Assembly (NCBI RefSeq): GCF_901411515.1
Contig: NZ_CABDUX010000001.1
Coordinates: forward strand, 1,178,001 to 1,242,000
DNA length: 64,000 nucleotides
DNA from: Raoultibacter phocaeensis
GTDB taxonomy: Bacteria; Actinomycetota; Coriobacteriia; Coriobacteriales; Eggerthellaceae
Direction of reading: 5' to 3'
The notes beneath the pieces are model-generated. The model did not search any database and was not told the origin of the DNA. It saw only the letters and a list, made by a program, of their open reading frames with translations. The position numbers and the translations under genes were made by a program. Positions 24,715 to 33,302 of this stretch are shown here, one piece after another. Position 1 is the stretch's first letter, and every line of letters starts with the position of its first letter.

Positions 24715-26178
24715 CTACGCGAGATCCTCCGCGAGCACCGTGCCGAGCAGCAGGCCGGAGCCGGCGGCGGGAACGATGTCCTCGGTGCCGGCGGTGCATC
24801 CGGCGGCGTAGAGGTTGGGAATCGGGTTGCCGTCGGCATCGACAACTTCCATGCGGTCGCTCACCGCAAGGCCGCCGCAGCTCTTGTAGCGCACGGGAAC
24901 GTTGCGCAGGAAGTAGTACGGGGGAACGAGCTTCTGGAGGAAGAGGGTTTTGCCGAACTCGGGGTCTTCCTGGTTGTCGCAGATGGTGTCGTAGTTGTCG
25001 AAAGCGGCTTGGACGGTCTCAAGCGCCATGCCCATCTTCTCGGCGAGCTCTTCGATGGAGTCAGCCGTCTGGATGGCATCTCCCGCATGGGTGATGACTT
25101 CTTGGTCGATGCCGTTTTGAGCCGTGCCGTCCCAAATGCTGTACCACTCGTTGTAGCCGGCCGCAAGGCACCCAGTGGCGGCGTTGTGCACGGCGGTTTC
25201 GCAGTAGAAGCGCTTGCCGTTTGGAAGCAGGCCGATCAGCGGGTAAAACGTGGCGAGCATGTGACCCGCCTCGTACATCGGATTGAGGTTGCTCGAGGCC
25301 ATCATGCCCGAAAGCGTGCCGCCCGCGGCAACGCCCGCGGCGATGGTATCGCCCTTGCGGCCGGAAACGATGTTGCCGATGAATGCCCATTCGGGTGCGT
25401 ACTTCACCATCCATTCCTGGTTGGAAATGTAGCCGCCGCCAGCCAGAACCACGGCTTTAGCCTTAATGTCGACGATGGAGCCGTCCTTAGAGGTGAAACG
25501 CCCGCCTGCGATCGTGCCGGCCTCATCGGTGATGAGGGTCTTGAAGGTGGTCTCGAACAGGTACTCGGCTCCGGCTTCGGTGACCTTCTCGTTCATGAGC
25601 TCGAATTCGTCCTTCATGGTGCAGAGACCGTTCTTCGGGAAGAACGCCTGATGATACGGACTCTCGCGAAGTTCTTGGAACTCGTATCCCCAATCGTAGT
25701 GCATGGTGTCGATGAACTTGCCACCCCAGGTTTGGAGCAGTACCGTGCGCTCGAGACCCGCTTCGTTGCCCTCGTAGTACGGGGCAAACTTCTCGCGGAT
25801 CTGATCGGCGCTCGAATACTTGTCGGGTCGCTCTTCCTTCGTGAGTTCGGCGGTGGTGCACATCTGGCAAGCTGCGGAATAGATGGCATCTCCGCCGTAG
25901 GTGCCGTTCTGCTCGACGATAAGGACGCTCTTGCCCGCTTTCGCAGGGTCGATGGAAGCGAGCATGCCCGAAATGCCGGCGCCGACGATAAGGACGTCGA
26001 CCTCTTTGCTGAAGTTCACGTTCGCATCCCCGATGGCCATAGCGGATGCCGCAGGTGCGCTGTCTCCGTCTTTCGCGGAAGCGTTCTCGGACGAGCACCC
26101 GACGGTAACTCCCCCCGCGATGGCTGCCAAGGCACCGGCCGTGCCGAGCGCGCAGAATTGACGACGATTGATATTCAT
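24715..26178 (-). CDS. Exported FAD-dependent fumarate/urocanate-reductase-like flavoprotein
   Basis: 487 residues from 'MNINRRQFCALG', chosen for AAGGAGAACAGG upstream. It has a twin-arginine-type signal followed by a lipobox-like 'VTVGC'. An FAD-binding GxGxxG ('VDVLIVGAGISGMLAS') and a closing 'LYAAGCTAGTEDIVPAAGSGLLLG' identify the FAD_binding_2 reductase family. These enzymes reduce organic acceptors outside the membrane with electrons from quinol carriers. The upstream FMN-binding lipoprotein on the same strand is the likely electron donor. The acceptor is unknown. Confidence 0.85.
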   Translation of the reverse strand: MNINRRQFCALGTAGALAAIAGGVTVGCSSENASAKDGDSAPAASAMAIGDANVNFSKEVDVLIVGAGISGMLASIDPAKAGKSVLIVEQNGTYGGDAIYSAACQMCTTAELTKEERPDKYSSADQIREKFAPYYEGNEAGLERTVLLQTWGGKFIDTMHYDWGYEFQELRESPYHQAFFPKNGLCTMKDEFELMNEKVTEAGAEYLFETTFKTLITDEAGTIAGGRFTSKDGSIVDIKAKAVVLAGGGYISNQEWMVKYAPEWAFIGNIVSGRKGDTIAAGVAAGGTLSGMMASSNLNPMYEAGHMLATFYPLIGLLPNGKRFYCETAVHNAATGCLAAGYNEWYSIWDGTAQNGIDQEVITHAGDAIQTADSIEELAEKMGMALETVQAAFDNYDTICDNQEDPEFGKTLFLQKLVPPYYFLRNVPVRYKSCGGLAVSDRMEVVDADGNPIPNLYAAGCTAGTEDIVPAAGSGLLLGTVLAEDLA

Positions 26179-26256
26179 CCTGTTCTCCTTTTCTTTGTTT
26201 GTTGCATTCCCCTCAGCTCCCGTTTTCGGAAGCTGCATCGGTTATTTGCTCTCGAG

Positions 26257-26346
26257 CCCCCTTAGCGAGGCCGGGCGCGGGCGGGTCTGATTGCTCCCGA
26301 GCCCGTTGCGAGAGGTCGGGTGCGGCCGGGCCTGATGCGGCGCTGG
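26257..26346. repeat. Imperfect 45-bp tandem repeat between the two reductase genes
   Basis: GC-rich copies at about 26257-26301 and 26302-26346, each starting GCTC-CGAGCCC and ending in a GGGCCTGAT-like block. They lie between the FMN-binding gene and the reductase gene and could affect read-through or mRNA stability. Confidence 0.45.
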
Positions 26347-26349
26347 TGC

Positions 26350-26799
26350 TTACTTCGCTTGCGCAAGCGCTGCCTCGACGGCCTTCATGACACCGCCGGA
26401 GGTCATGGTCGCACCGGACACGCCGTCTATCTCAGGCGATTGGGCTTCTTCGATCTGGGCCTTGAACGTACCGTCTTCGATGGCTTCCTTGCCGCCGACG
26501 CCAGCGGTTTCTGCCGATCCGGTGAGCTCGTCGACCGTTATGACGCCGTCGGCTACGGTAAGCGTCACGGTGATGGGGCCGTGCATGCCTTTGCCTTCGC
26601 CCTCGTACGTGCCGTCTTTGTAGGTGCTCTTGGGAGCCTCCTGCTTGGAGTCGCCGCCTGAAGCGTTGGTGTTTTGGCTGGATTCGACACCCGCCTCCGG
26701 CTGCTCCGACGTTGCATCGGCGTTGGGGCTGCAGCCTGCAAGCAGGGGGCTCACCGACATCGCAAGGCAACATGCGGCAAAGGCTATCTGCCTTTTCAT
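26350..26799 (-). CDS. FMN-binding domain lipoprotein
   Basis: 149 residues from ATG 26799 with AAAGG upstream. The signal peptide ends at a lipobox with Cys23 ('SPLLAGC'). A Ser/Glu-rich linker follows, then an FMN_bind domain from about residue 60. The flavinylation motif 'DGVSGATMTS' (Thr as the covalent FMN site) is near the C terminus. It precedes the flavoprotein reductase and probably relays electrons to it on the outer face of the membrane. An ApbE flavin transferase, needed for covalent FMN, is not in the window. Confidence 0.88.
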   Translation of the reverse strand: MKRQIAFAACCLAMSVSPLLAGCSPNADATSEQPEAGVESSQNTNASGGDSKQEAPKSTYKDGTYEGEGKGMHGPITVTLTVADGVITVDELTGSAETAGVGGKEAIEDGTFKAQIEEAQSPEIDGVSGATMTSGGVMKAVEAALAQAK

Positions 26800-27241
26800 G
26801 GACATCATCCTTTCTTGTTGTTTCCCGTTATTCCCTCTGCGCCTAGGGTTGGTGCTCGGGCTTCGAGGCCGTGTCCCGGGCTCCCGTAGGCCCACGACCG
26901 TTTAGAAGCCTGCTCGGTCTTCATATCCCATCTCGGCGCTGCGGACGACCGCTCGGTCCGACCGCCCGTATTTAAGCGAGTTCGTTGGAGTAACGTCAAT
27001 CAGCTGTGTGAGGTATTCCCAAAAACAGTGTGGTAGCGTTGAGGTATCGATGAGGTAGGGCGCAATATCCGCACGTCGCAAGCCCATACGAAAAAACGAA
27101 GTGCCCGTGCCGCTTGGCATTTTGAGGTACTATGTACGCAGTCGGCGGTGAGGCGGATGCAATGCGGGCGAAACGGTTGGGTGCCGTTTTTGCCGGACGC
27201 CGTTCGGCGGCAAGGGTGTACGATCCTTGGATGGGAGGATT
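26800..27241. other. Divergent intergenic region (442 bp)
   Basis: Lies between the reductase operon (minus) and its LuxR-type regulator (plus), so it should hold both promoters and any regulator site. It includes GC-rich CCCGGGCTCCCG-type sequence near 26877. No gene, RNA or strong palindrome could be supported. Confidence 0.45.
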
Positions 27242-28693
27242 ATGGTCGAAGCGGCTACCGTGCAGGATGCCCGCCCAATGGGCGCTCTGCCTGCCCCTAC
27301 CTTCGCCTTGCTCGTGTGCGGGCTCGGCCTGTACATGGGATGGCAAACGGTCGGCATTTCTCCCACGCTGTTCCCTCAGCCTCAGATCAGAAGCGCCGGA
27401 GCGCTCGAGGTGGCGAACTATCTGCAAACCGCGTTGTTTCTCGCGTTGCTTCTCGCGCTCTCGTGGTTCGTCCGCAAACGCGGCAGTCTGTTTTCCCGCA
27501 CGTCGATCATCTGCGCAGCAGCGTTGCTCACCTGTGTGTCTACCGCATGCACGTACGTATGCGGCTGGGTGTTCGACCTGCCTGTCGGGGCGGTGCTGGG
27601 TACCGTGTGCGAAGCGTCGAAGGCCGCGTTTCTTTTGCTGTGGGCCGAATGTTTATGCCGGGTGCGTTTTCGCGATACGCTTCTGTGCGTATCCTTGTCG
27701 TATGCGGTAGTGTTCGCGCTGTGCCTGCTGGTGGCGGGCTTGAAGCCCATGCCTGCTCTGATCACGCATTCGGTGCTCCCCTTGCTTTCGGGATGCGCGC
27801 TTCTCGTGCTGCGCAGCGACCGTTCGTTCTACGCGTTGCAGGGCGCTCAGCCGCAAGGAGCGAAAGCCCTGCCCCGCCTGCCGTGGAGACTCTTCCTCGG
27901 CGTGGGGCTTTTCGGCGCGGTTAACCTGTTCGTCAATACCTTTTCCGAATCGAAATCTCCTGCAACCGCCGAGCTGAACACGCTTCTGGCGGGGCTCGCC
28001 GTCTCCCTCTGCATCGCCGCTGTCGCAACGCGTCGCAGCGACAAGTTCGATTTCACGGGTTTGTACCGCATGCTCACGCCGCTCACCATTGCAAGCGTGA
28101 TCCTCGTCCTTACGCTTGAAAGCGGCAATCAGCAGTACGAGGCGTTCGTGATCGGGGTCAGCTGGGTGTTCTTCCGGATATTCAGCTGGACGCTGTGGTG
28201 CAGCATAGCTCTGCGCTCGCATGCTCCGGCTGCCTGCGTTTTTGCAGTCGGGCAGTTTACGCTGACCACGTGCAGCACCGCGGCACAAGTTGTATGCGAT
28301 GCCGTGCTGCCCGTGGCAAACATACCGTTTCCCGTGTTGATATCGGCGATTCTCGCACTCGCCGTATGCACCTCCGCGTTCATCATGAGCGAAAGCGATG
28401 TCAGCCGCTTCTTCGGGAAGCGCAAGGCTTCGAAGAAGAAAGCCGAGGATTCGGAAGAATCGCTTCGGCACTGCATCCGGTGCGCCGCCCAGGAATACGG
28501 GCTGTCGAAGCGCGAAGAGGAGATAGCCGAGCTGGTGATGAAGGACAAGAACAACGCCGTCATCCAAGAGCGACTGTGCATCACCGAAAGTACGCTGCGC
28601 ACGCACTTGCGCAACATGTACGGCAAAACGTCGGTGCACAGCCGCCAAGAACTCATCGGACTGTTGCGCTCGTACCTCGAAGACGACGTCTGA
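27242..28693 (+). CDS. Membrane-anchored LuxR-family regulator
   Basis: 483 residues from ATG 27242, six bases after GGGAGG. About 12 hydrophobic segments occupy residues 15-390, and a LuxR (GerE) helix-turn-helix is at the C terminus ('LSKREEEIAELV', 'CITESTLRTHLRNMYGKT'). This fused form is abundant in Eggerthellaceae, where such genes sit beside respiratory reductases. It is divergent from the FMN/flavoprotein operon, which is its likely target. It probably senses a ligand in the membrane domain, but no ligand can be assigned. Confidence 0.88.
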   Translation: MVEAATVQDARPMGALPAPTFALLVCGLGLYMGWQTVGISPTLFPQPQIRSAGALEVANYLQTALFLALLLALSWFVRKRGSLFSRTSIICAAALLTCVSTACTYVCGWVFDLPVGAVLGTVCEASKAAFLLLWAECLCRVRFRDTLLCVSLSYAVVFALCLLVAGLKPMPALITHSVLPLLSGCALLVLRSDRSFYALQGAQPQGAKALPRLPWRLFLGVGLFGAVNLFVNTFSESKSPATAELNTLLAGLAVSLCIAAVATRRSDKFDFTGLYRMLTPLTIASVILVLTLESGNQQYEAFVIGVSWVFFRIFSWTLWCSIALRSHAPAACVFAVGQFTLTTCSTAAQVVCDAVLPVANIPFPVLISAILALAVCTSAFIMSESDVSRFFGKRKASKKKAEDSEESLRHCIRCAAQEYGLSKREEEIAELVMKDKNNAVIQERLCITESTLRTHLRNMYGKTSVHSRQELIGLLRSYLEDDV

Positions 28694-28703
28694 TCGTCCT
28701 CGG

Positions 28704-28751
28704 CACCGTCGGATCGCTCCGAAAGGGAGTCTTTCGATCCCGGAGTCGGTG
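28704..28751. terminator. Hairpin between convergent luxR-type and moeA-like genes
   Basis: Nested arms CACCG/CGGTG and GGATCG/CGATCC form a long imperfect stem just after the LuxR stop. There is no U run. It could serve both directions. Confidence 0.4.
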
Positions 28752-28806
28752 GGTCTCTGTGCTTGCTCGGCACACGGCACCTGACCGTACGCTCTGCGTT
28801 TGGCCT

Positions 28807-30006
28807 CTACGCCTCCCCAATGCACTCTTCGCCGCGCAGCAGCTCAACCTCGAGCACGTCGCCTTCCTGCCAGCCTTTCTCGCCGATGGGGGAGATGCGC
28901 TGTGCGTTCGAGGTCATGCATTCGACAAGCTCGCCCGCCTTGAAGTTGTGGAAGTGCACCCGATAGCCGTCGTCTGAGCGGGTAAGGTCGCAGCGTCCGA
29001 TGTTGGCCATGATGGGCACGCTGCCCGAGGTCGCATCGGCTTTTGCCGAAACGGTAGGATGCCGATGCACGGGAATGTCGAGGATGCGCGCCGTGATGGC
29101 CTGCAAGCACCATTCGCTTCCGTAATACGCGGCAAGCGTGGGACCGGGCAAGTCAATCACGGGCTTGCCGGCGGCGACCGCCATCATGAGCGGACGTCCC
29201 GGTACGGCGGCGATGTAGTGGTGTACGACGGTGCCGCGCTTCTCGATCATGCGTACGTTGAAATCCTCCTCGCCAATGGCTGACCCGCCGCCTACGACCA
29301 CGGCGTCGGCGACGGCAAGAGCCTCGGTGAACGCGTGCTCGAGCTCGGCAGGATCGTCATAGACGATGGGGAAGATGATGGGCTCGGCGCCGTACTCGAT
29401 GAGCAGGTGCTTGACCATGAGGCTGTTGGTATCGACGTTCTGACCGCGGCGCGGCTTGATGCCGGCGGGAACAAGCTCGCTGCCGGTGGGGATGAACGCG
29501 ACGCGCGGCTTGCGGCGCACCGGCACCATCGTGACGCCGCCCATGGCGAGGGCGGCAAGATCGGTCGGGCGGATGATGCTGCCGGCATCGAGCAGCAGCG
29601 TTCCCTCTTTGAGCGTCGAGCCTGCGGGGCGCACGCCCGAACCCGGTTCCACTTCAACATCATCGTCGAGCACAACCGATCCGTCGGGCTGGATGGCCGC
29701 CTTCTCGATCATGATGACGGCGTCGTACTCGTCGGGAAAATCATCGCCGGTATCGGCGCGCACGTACTCGACGCCGCGCTTCCACGCGCTCGTATCGGGC
29801 AAGCCGTTTGCAAACGCAGCCGATTTGACGGCAATGCCGTCAAACGACGAAGCGCGAACGACGGGCAACGTGTTCGAAGAAACCATGTCGCGAGCGAGCA
29901 CACGTCCGACTGCGTCGTCCAGCACTACCAACTCGGTTTCCCGCATTGGCTCCCACGCCTTGAAGAAATCGCTAAGCGCCTCTTCCCTCGACGGAAACCC
30001 TTCCAT
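28807..30006 (-). CDS. MoeA-like molybdopterin molybdotransferase
   Basis: 399 residues from ATG ('MEGFPSREEALSDFF'); a GTG at 30021 behind AGGAGGAG is an alternative start. MoeA domain order is visible: an N-terminal 'DAVGRVLARDMVS...RASSFDGIAV', the MoCF domain with 'PTGSELVPAG' and 'VVVGGGSAIGEEDFN', and a C-terminal barrel. The usual 'GLPGNPVS' loop reads 'DLPGPTLAAYYG', so this may be a specialised paralogue. It should insert molybdenum or tungsten into adenylylated molybdopterin. It is divergent from the nitrogenase-like operon and shares its promoter region. Confidence 0.8.
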   Translation of the reverse strand: MEGFPSREEALSDFFKAWEPMRETELVVLDDAVGRVLARDMVSSNTLPVVRASSFDGIAVKSAAFANGLPDTSAWKRGVEYVRADTGDDFPDEYDAVIMIEKAAIQPDGSVVLDDDVEVEPGSGVRPAGSTLKEGTLLLDAGSIIRPTDLAALAMGGVTMVPVRRKPRVAFIPTGSELVPAGIKPRRGQNVDTNSLMVKHLLIEYGAEPIIFPIVYDDPAELEHAFTEALAVADAVVVGGGSAIGEEDFNVRMIEKRGTVVHHYIAAVPGRPLMMAVAAGKPVIDLPGPTLAAYYGSEWCLQAITARILDIPVHRHPTVSAKADATSGSVPIMANIGRCDLTRSDDGYRVHFHNFKAGELVECMTSNAQRISPIGEKGWQEGDVLEVELLRGEECIGEA

Positions 30007-30092
30007 GATCTTCTCTCCCACGGCTCCTCCTATCGTCTTGCATGGGTACAACAAGCTTGTTCGCCCTAGAATACTCCAAGTTTGAGAATAAT

Positions 30093-30149
30093 TCATCTTG
30101 AAATATTATACTCATCAAGATATATTATCCTCATAAGGAAATAAGACGG
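30093..30149. promoter_or_regulatory. Tandem 19-bp direct repeats in the moeA/ABC promoter region
   Basis: Three units at 30093-30111, 30112-30130 and 30131-30149 follow the pattern YTCATC--GAWATATTAT; the third is more diverged. The 19-base period places them almost on one face of the helix. They sit directly before the importer operon and upstream of the divergent moeA-like gene. This is a probable operator array for a metal- or substrate-responsive regulator. Confidence 0.6.
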
Positions 30150-30158
30150 GGAAGAGAA

Positions 30159-31229
30159 ATGCCGGTGACGGCTGGAGGTACCGTGGGGGATAAAGTCAAA
30201 CGTTCGGGGTGGAGCGGATTACAAGCCGCTCCGGTGATCGTCATTCTGACGATCGTTCTCGTTGCTGCGGTGCTCATCTCCTTTACGCTCGGTCGGTACG
30301 ATATGACGGTGCTCGATGTGCTCAACGTTGCGGCAAACCAACTGCTCGGCATGAACACAGGTTCCGAATCCACTCACATCACCGTGGTTACCCAGGTCCG
30401 CTTTCCCCGCGTGATCGCCGCGCTCGTAATCGGTGCCGCGCTTGCTGCCGCAGGTGCCAGCTACCAGGGACTCTTTAAGAACCCGATGGTTTCCCCCGAC
30501 CTTTTGGGCGCATCTGCCGGCGCGGGGTTCGGCGCATCGTTTGCGCTTTTGATGGGTGGCAACATGTACGTCGTCCAGCTCTCGGCGTTTGTCTGCGGCA
30601 TCGTGGCGGTGCTGCTCACGTACTTTGTGAGCACAGCGGTAAGCAAAGGCGATTCGATGACGCTGACGCTCGTGCTCACCGGCATGGTGGTGACGGCCTT
30701 GTTCCAGGCGTTCATCACCATGACCAAATACGTTGCCGACCCGGATGACAAACTCCCCTCGATCACGTACTGGCTCATGGGAGGTCTCTCGTCGATGCGG
30801 GTCGAAGATCTGCCCATGCTGCTCGTGCCCGTGGTCGTGGGCATCATACCCATGCTCCTGTTCCGCAATCAGCTCAATGCGCTTTCGTTCGGCGATGAAG
30901 AGGCGCGTGCGCTCGGCGTGAACACGAAGTTCATCAGGGCGCTCTTCATCTTCTGCGCCACGCTCGTCACGGCTGCCTCGGTGGCGGCGGCTGGCATGGT
31001 GGGATGGGTTGGCCTCGTCATACCACACTTGGCGCGCATGATCGTGGGGCCCAACCACAAGGTGCTGCTTCCGGCGTCGCTTCTGCTCGGTGCCCTCTAC
31101 GTGCTCATCATCGACGATCTGTGCCGCTGCTTGTTCGCCATCGAACTGCCTTTGAGCGTGCTCACGGCGATCATCGGCGCACCGTTCTTCATCTATTTGC
31201 TCACGCGGGGAAGGAAGACTTGGACATGA
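30159..31229 (+). CDS. FecCD/BtuC-type ABC importer permease
   Basis: 356 residues with about ten membrane segments. Hallmarks of the family are 'RFPRVIAALVIGAALAAAGASYQ', 'NPMVSPDLLGASAGAGFGA' and 'GWVGLVIPHLARMIVGPNH'. The family imports iron-siderophores, heme, cobalamin or, in the MolBC branch, molybdate. A GTG at 30183 behind GGAGG is an alternative start. It is the first gene of the importer plus nitrogenase-like operon and overlaps the ATPase gene by ATGA. Confidence 0.9.
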   Translation: MPVTAGGTVGDKVKRSGWSGLQAAPVIVILTIVLVAAVLISFTLGRYDMTVLDVLNVAANQLLGMNTGSESTHITVVTQVRFPRVIAALVIGAALAAAGASYQGLFKNPMVSPDLLGASAGAGFGASFALLMGGNMYVVQLSAFVCGIVAVLLTYFVSTAVSKGDSMTLTLVLTGMVVTALFQAFITMTKYVADPDDKLPSITYWLMGGLSSMRVEDLPMLLVPVVVGIIPMLLFRNQLNALSFGDEEARALGVNTKFIRALFIFCATLVTAASVAAAGMVGWVGLVIPHLARMIVGPNHKVLLPASLLLGALYVLIIDDLCRCLFAIELPLSVLTAIIGAPFFIYLLTRGRKTWT

Positions 31230-32098
31230 GGGAATTCGCGCTCGACAACGTAACCTGCGGGTACAAGGACGTGACCGTGCTTTCGAACGTCTCGTTCTCC
31301 ATCGGATCGGGCGAGGCGCTGTGCTTGCTCGGGCCGAACGGCGTGGGCAAGACGACGCTGTTCCGCAGTATGCTCGGGTTTCTGAAGCCCTTCGGCGGCT
31401 CGATCACGCTCGATGGCGATGATATCTCCACGTGGTCGTCGCGTACGCTTGCGAAGAAAATCGGCTATGTGCCCCAGAACCATACGCCGCCGTTTGCCTA
31501 TCCGGTCGTCGATGTGGTGACGATGGGTCGGCTTTCGCGCATCAGCCCGATATCCTCGCCGTCGGGCCACGATGTGGACAAAGCTCACGAGTGCCTCGAG
31601 CGGCTCGGCATCAGCCACTTGGCCGACAAGCTCTACACCCAAGTGAGCGGCGGCGAGCGCCAGATGGTGCTCATCGCCCGCGCGCTTGCGCAGGAACCCG
31701 AAGTGCTCGTGATGGACGAGCCTACGGCGAGCCTCGATTACGGCAATCAGGTCAAGGTGCTTCGCCAGATATCGCATCTGGTGAAAGAGGGCATCTCGGT
31801 CATCATGACCACCCATTTCCCCGATCATGCCTTTCTGTGCGCAACGAAAGTCGGTCTCATCACGCGTGAGTGGGTGCGTTTCGGCACGCCTGACGAGGTG
31901 GTTACCGAGGATTCGCTCAAGGAGACCTACGGCGTCGATGTGCGCATCGTAAAAGACCACACCTGCAAGTGCGGTACGCTCAAGGGCTGCGTTCCCATTG
32001 TGGAATTCGCGGCCGAGAACAAGGACGCCGCTCGGGCGATACCGATCGGCGAAGAAGGCATCCCGCGGTCGCAGCGTCACGTGGCCGTGTGTGCATAG
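31226..32098 (+). CDS. ABC importer ATPase with cysteine-rich tail
   Basis: 290 residues. Walker A 'GPNGVGKTT', Q-loop 'YVPQNHTPP', signature 'VSGGERQ' and Walker B 'VLVMDE' are intact, as in FecE/BtuD. After the usual end of the fold there are about 45 extra residues that contain 'CKCGTLKGC', followed by a segment ending 'RHVAVCA'. That tail is not standard for the family and could bind a metal. It pairs with the upstream permease. Confidence 0.88.
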   Translation: MREFALDNVTCGYKDVTVLSNVSFSIGSGEALCLLGPNGVGKTTLFRSMLGFLKPFGGSITLDGDDISTWSSRTLAKKIGYVPQNHTPPFAYPVVDVVTMGRLSRISPISSPSGHDVDKAHECLERLGISHLADKLYTQVSGGERQMVLIARALAQEPEVLVMDEPTASLDYGNQVKVLRQISHLVKEGISVIMTTHFPDHAFLCATKVGLITREWVRFGTPDEVVTEDSLKETYGVDVRIVKDHTCKCGTLKGCVPIVEFAAENKDAARAIPIGEEGIPRSQRHVAVCA

Positions 32099-32170
32099 GT
32101 GGGCGCTGGGCAGGCGCGCGGCGATTCACCGAAGAAGCGCTATCTCAAGGGAGAGACGAAAGGATCGTAT

Positions 32171-33292
32171 ATGAAACGCAAACTATGGGCGCTCGCTTTG
32201 ATGTGCGTGCTGGCGCTGCCGTTGGTCGCTTGTTCGGGCGGTACCGATGCGCAGAAGCCCGCCGAAGACCAGAGCGAACAACAACAACCTGTCGAGCAGC
32301 AGGCAACCGAGCGCGAGATCACCGACATGGCGGGTCGCACGGTTACCATTCCGACCGAAGTGAACTCGGTGTACTGCGCCGTTCCCACCGGCGAGGCTAT
32401 GGTGGCAACGCTCTCGCCCGACAAGATCATCGGCTGGGTGAACGAGCCGAGCGCCGCGGCTATGGAGTACCTGCCCGAAAACCTCGCCTCGATGCCGGTT
32501 ATCGGCGGCTGGATGGGCCAGCAGGTCACGGCCAATATGGAAGACATCATCACGCTTGATCCCGACATCATCATTTACGTGGGAACCGACGGCACGCTCG
32601 GCAACGACGATGTGCCCGACCAGATTCAGAAGGAGACGGGCATCCCGGTTGTCTGCGCATCGAGTGCGCTCGAGCGTACGCCCGAGGTGTACCGTACGCT
32701 CGGCGATTGGATCGGCGAGGCCGACCGCGGCGAAGAGCTGGCGACGTACTACGAGATAAAGTTCGCCGAAGCGCTTGAGAAGATCGATGCGATTCCCGAA
32801 TCCGAGCGTCCGACGGTGTACTACGCCGAGAACTCCGATGGCCTCGCTACCGATCCGACCGGATCGTCGCACACCGAGGTGCTCGACTATTGCAAGGTGA
32901 AAAACGTGGCCGATGTCGAGATGAAGTCGGGCCAGGGCCGCACGGAGGTGTCGATCGAGCAGGTGATCGCATGGAACCCCGAACTCATCCTGTGCCATTC
33001 GGGCTTCGTGCTTGCCGATGACATCATGAACAATCCCCAGTGGGCCGATATCCAGGCTGTAAAGGACGGCGAAGTGTACACGACGCCCGCCGTTCCGTTC
33101 AACTGGTTCGATCGCCCGCCGAACGTCATGCGCCTTTTGGGCATCGAGTGGTTCGCGACCGTGTGCTATCCCGATATCGACATCGATATCAACCAGGAAG
33201 TGAAGGATTTTTACAAGCTGTTCTACAAGGTCGATCTGACCGATGCGCAGCTCGAAAAGCTCATGAACCAGAATCAGCTGAGCTTCGAGTAG
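32171..33292 (+). CDS. ABC importer substrate-binding lipoprotein (BtuF/FecB/MolA class)
   Basis: 373 residues from ATG behind AAAGGA. The lipobox ends at Cys21 ('LPLVACSGG'). The class III binding fold starts 'REITDMAGRTVTIP' and closes 'NWFDRPPNVMRLLGIEWFATV'. The last motif resembles binding proteins for oxyanions or metal complexes, but the ligand cannot be fixed from sequence. It delivers the ligand to the two preceding gene products. The nitrogenase-like genes follow within about ten bases. Confidence 0.88.
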   Translation: MKRKLWALALMCVLALPLVACSGGTDAQKPAEDQSEQQQPVEQQATEREITDMAGRTVTIPTEVNSVYCAVPTGEAMVATLSPDKIIGWVNEPSAAAMEYLPENLASMPVIGGWMGQQVTANMEDIITLDPDIIIYVGTDGTLGNDDVPDQIQKETGIPVVCASSALERTPEVYRTLGDWIGEADRGEELATYYEIKFAEALEKIDAIPESERPTVYYAENSDGLATDPTGSSHTEVLDYCKVKNVADVEMKSGQGRTEVSIEQVIAWNPELILCHSGFVLADDIMNNPQWADIQAVKDGEVYTTPAVPFNWFDRPPNVMRLLGIEWFATVCYPDIDIDINQEVKDFYKLFYKVDLTDAQLEKLMNQNQLSFE

Positions 33293-33302
33293 AAGCCGCG
33301 TG

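Noticed and set aside
30006-30158. Cobalamin riboswitch before the BtuC-type permease
   Set aside because: The leader is only about 150 bases and AT-rich; no B12-box-like element or the expected long structured leader was seen. Direct repeats explain the region better.
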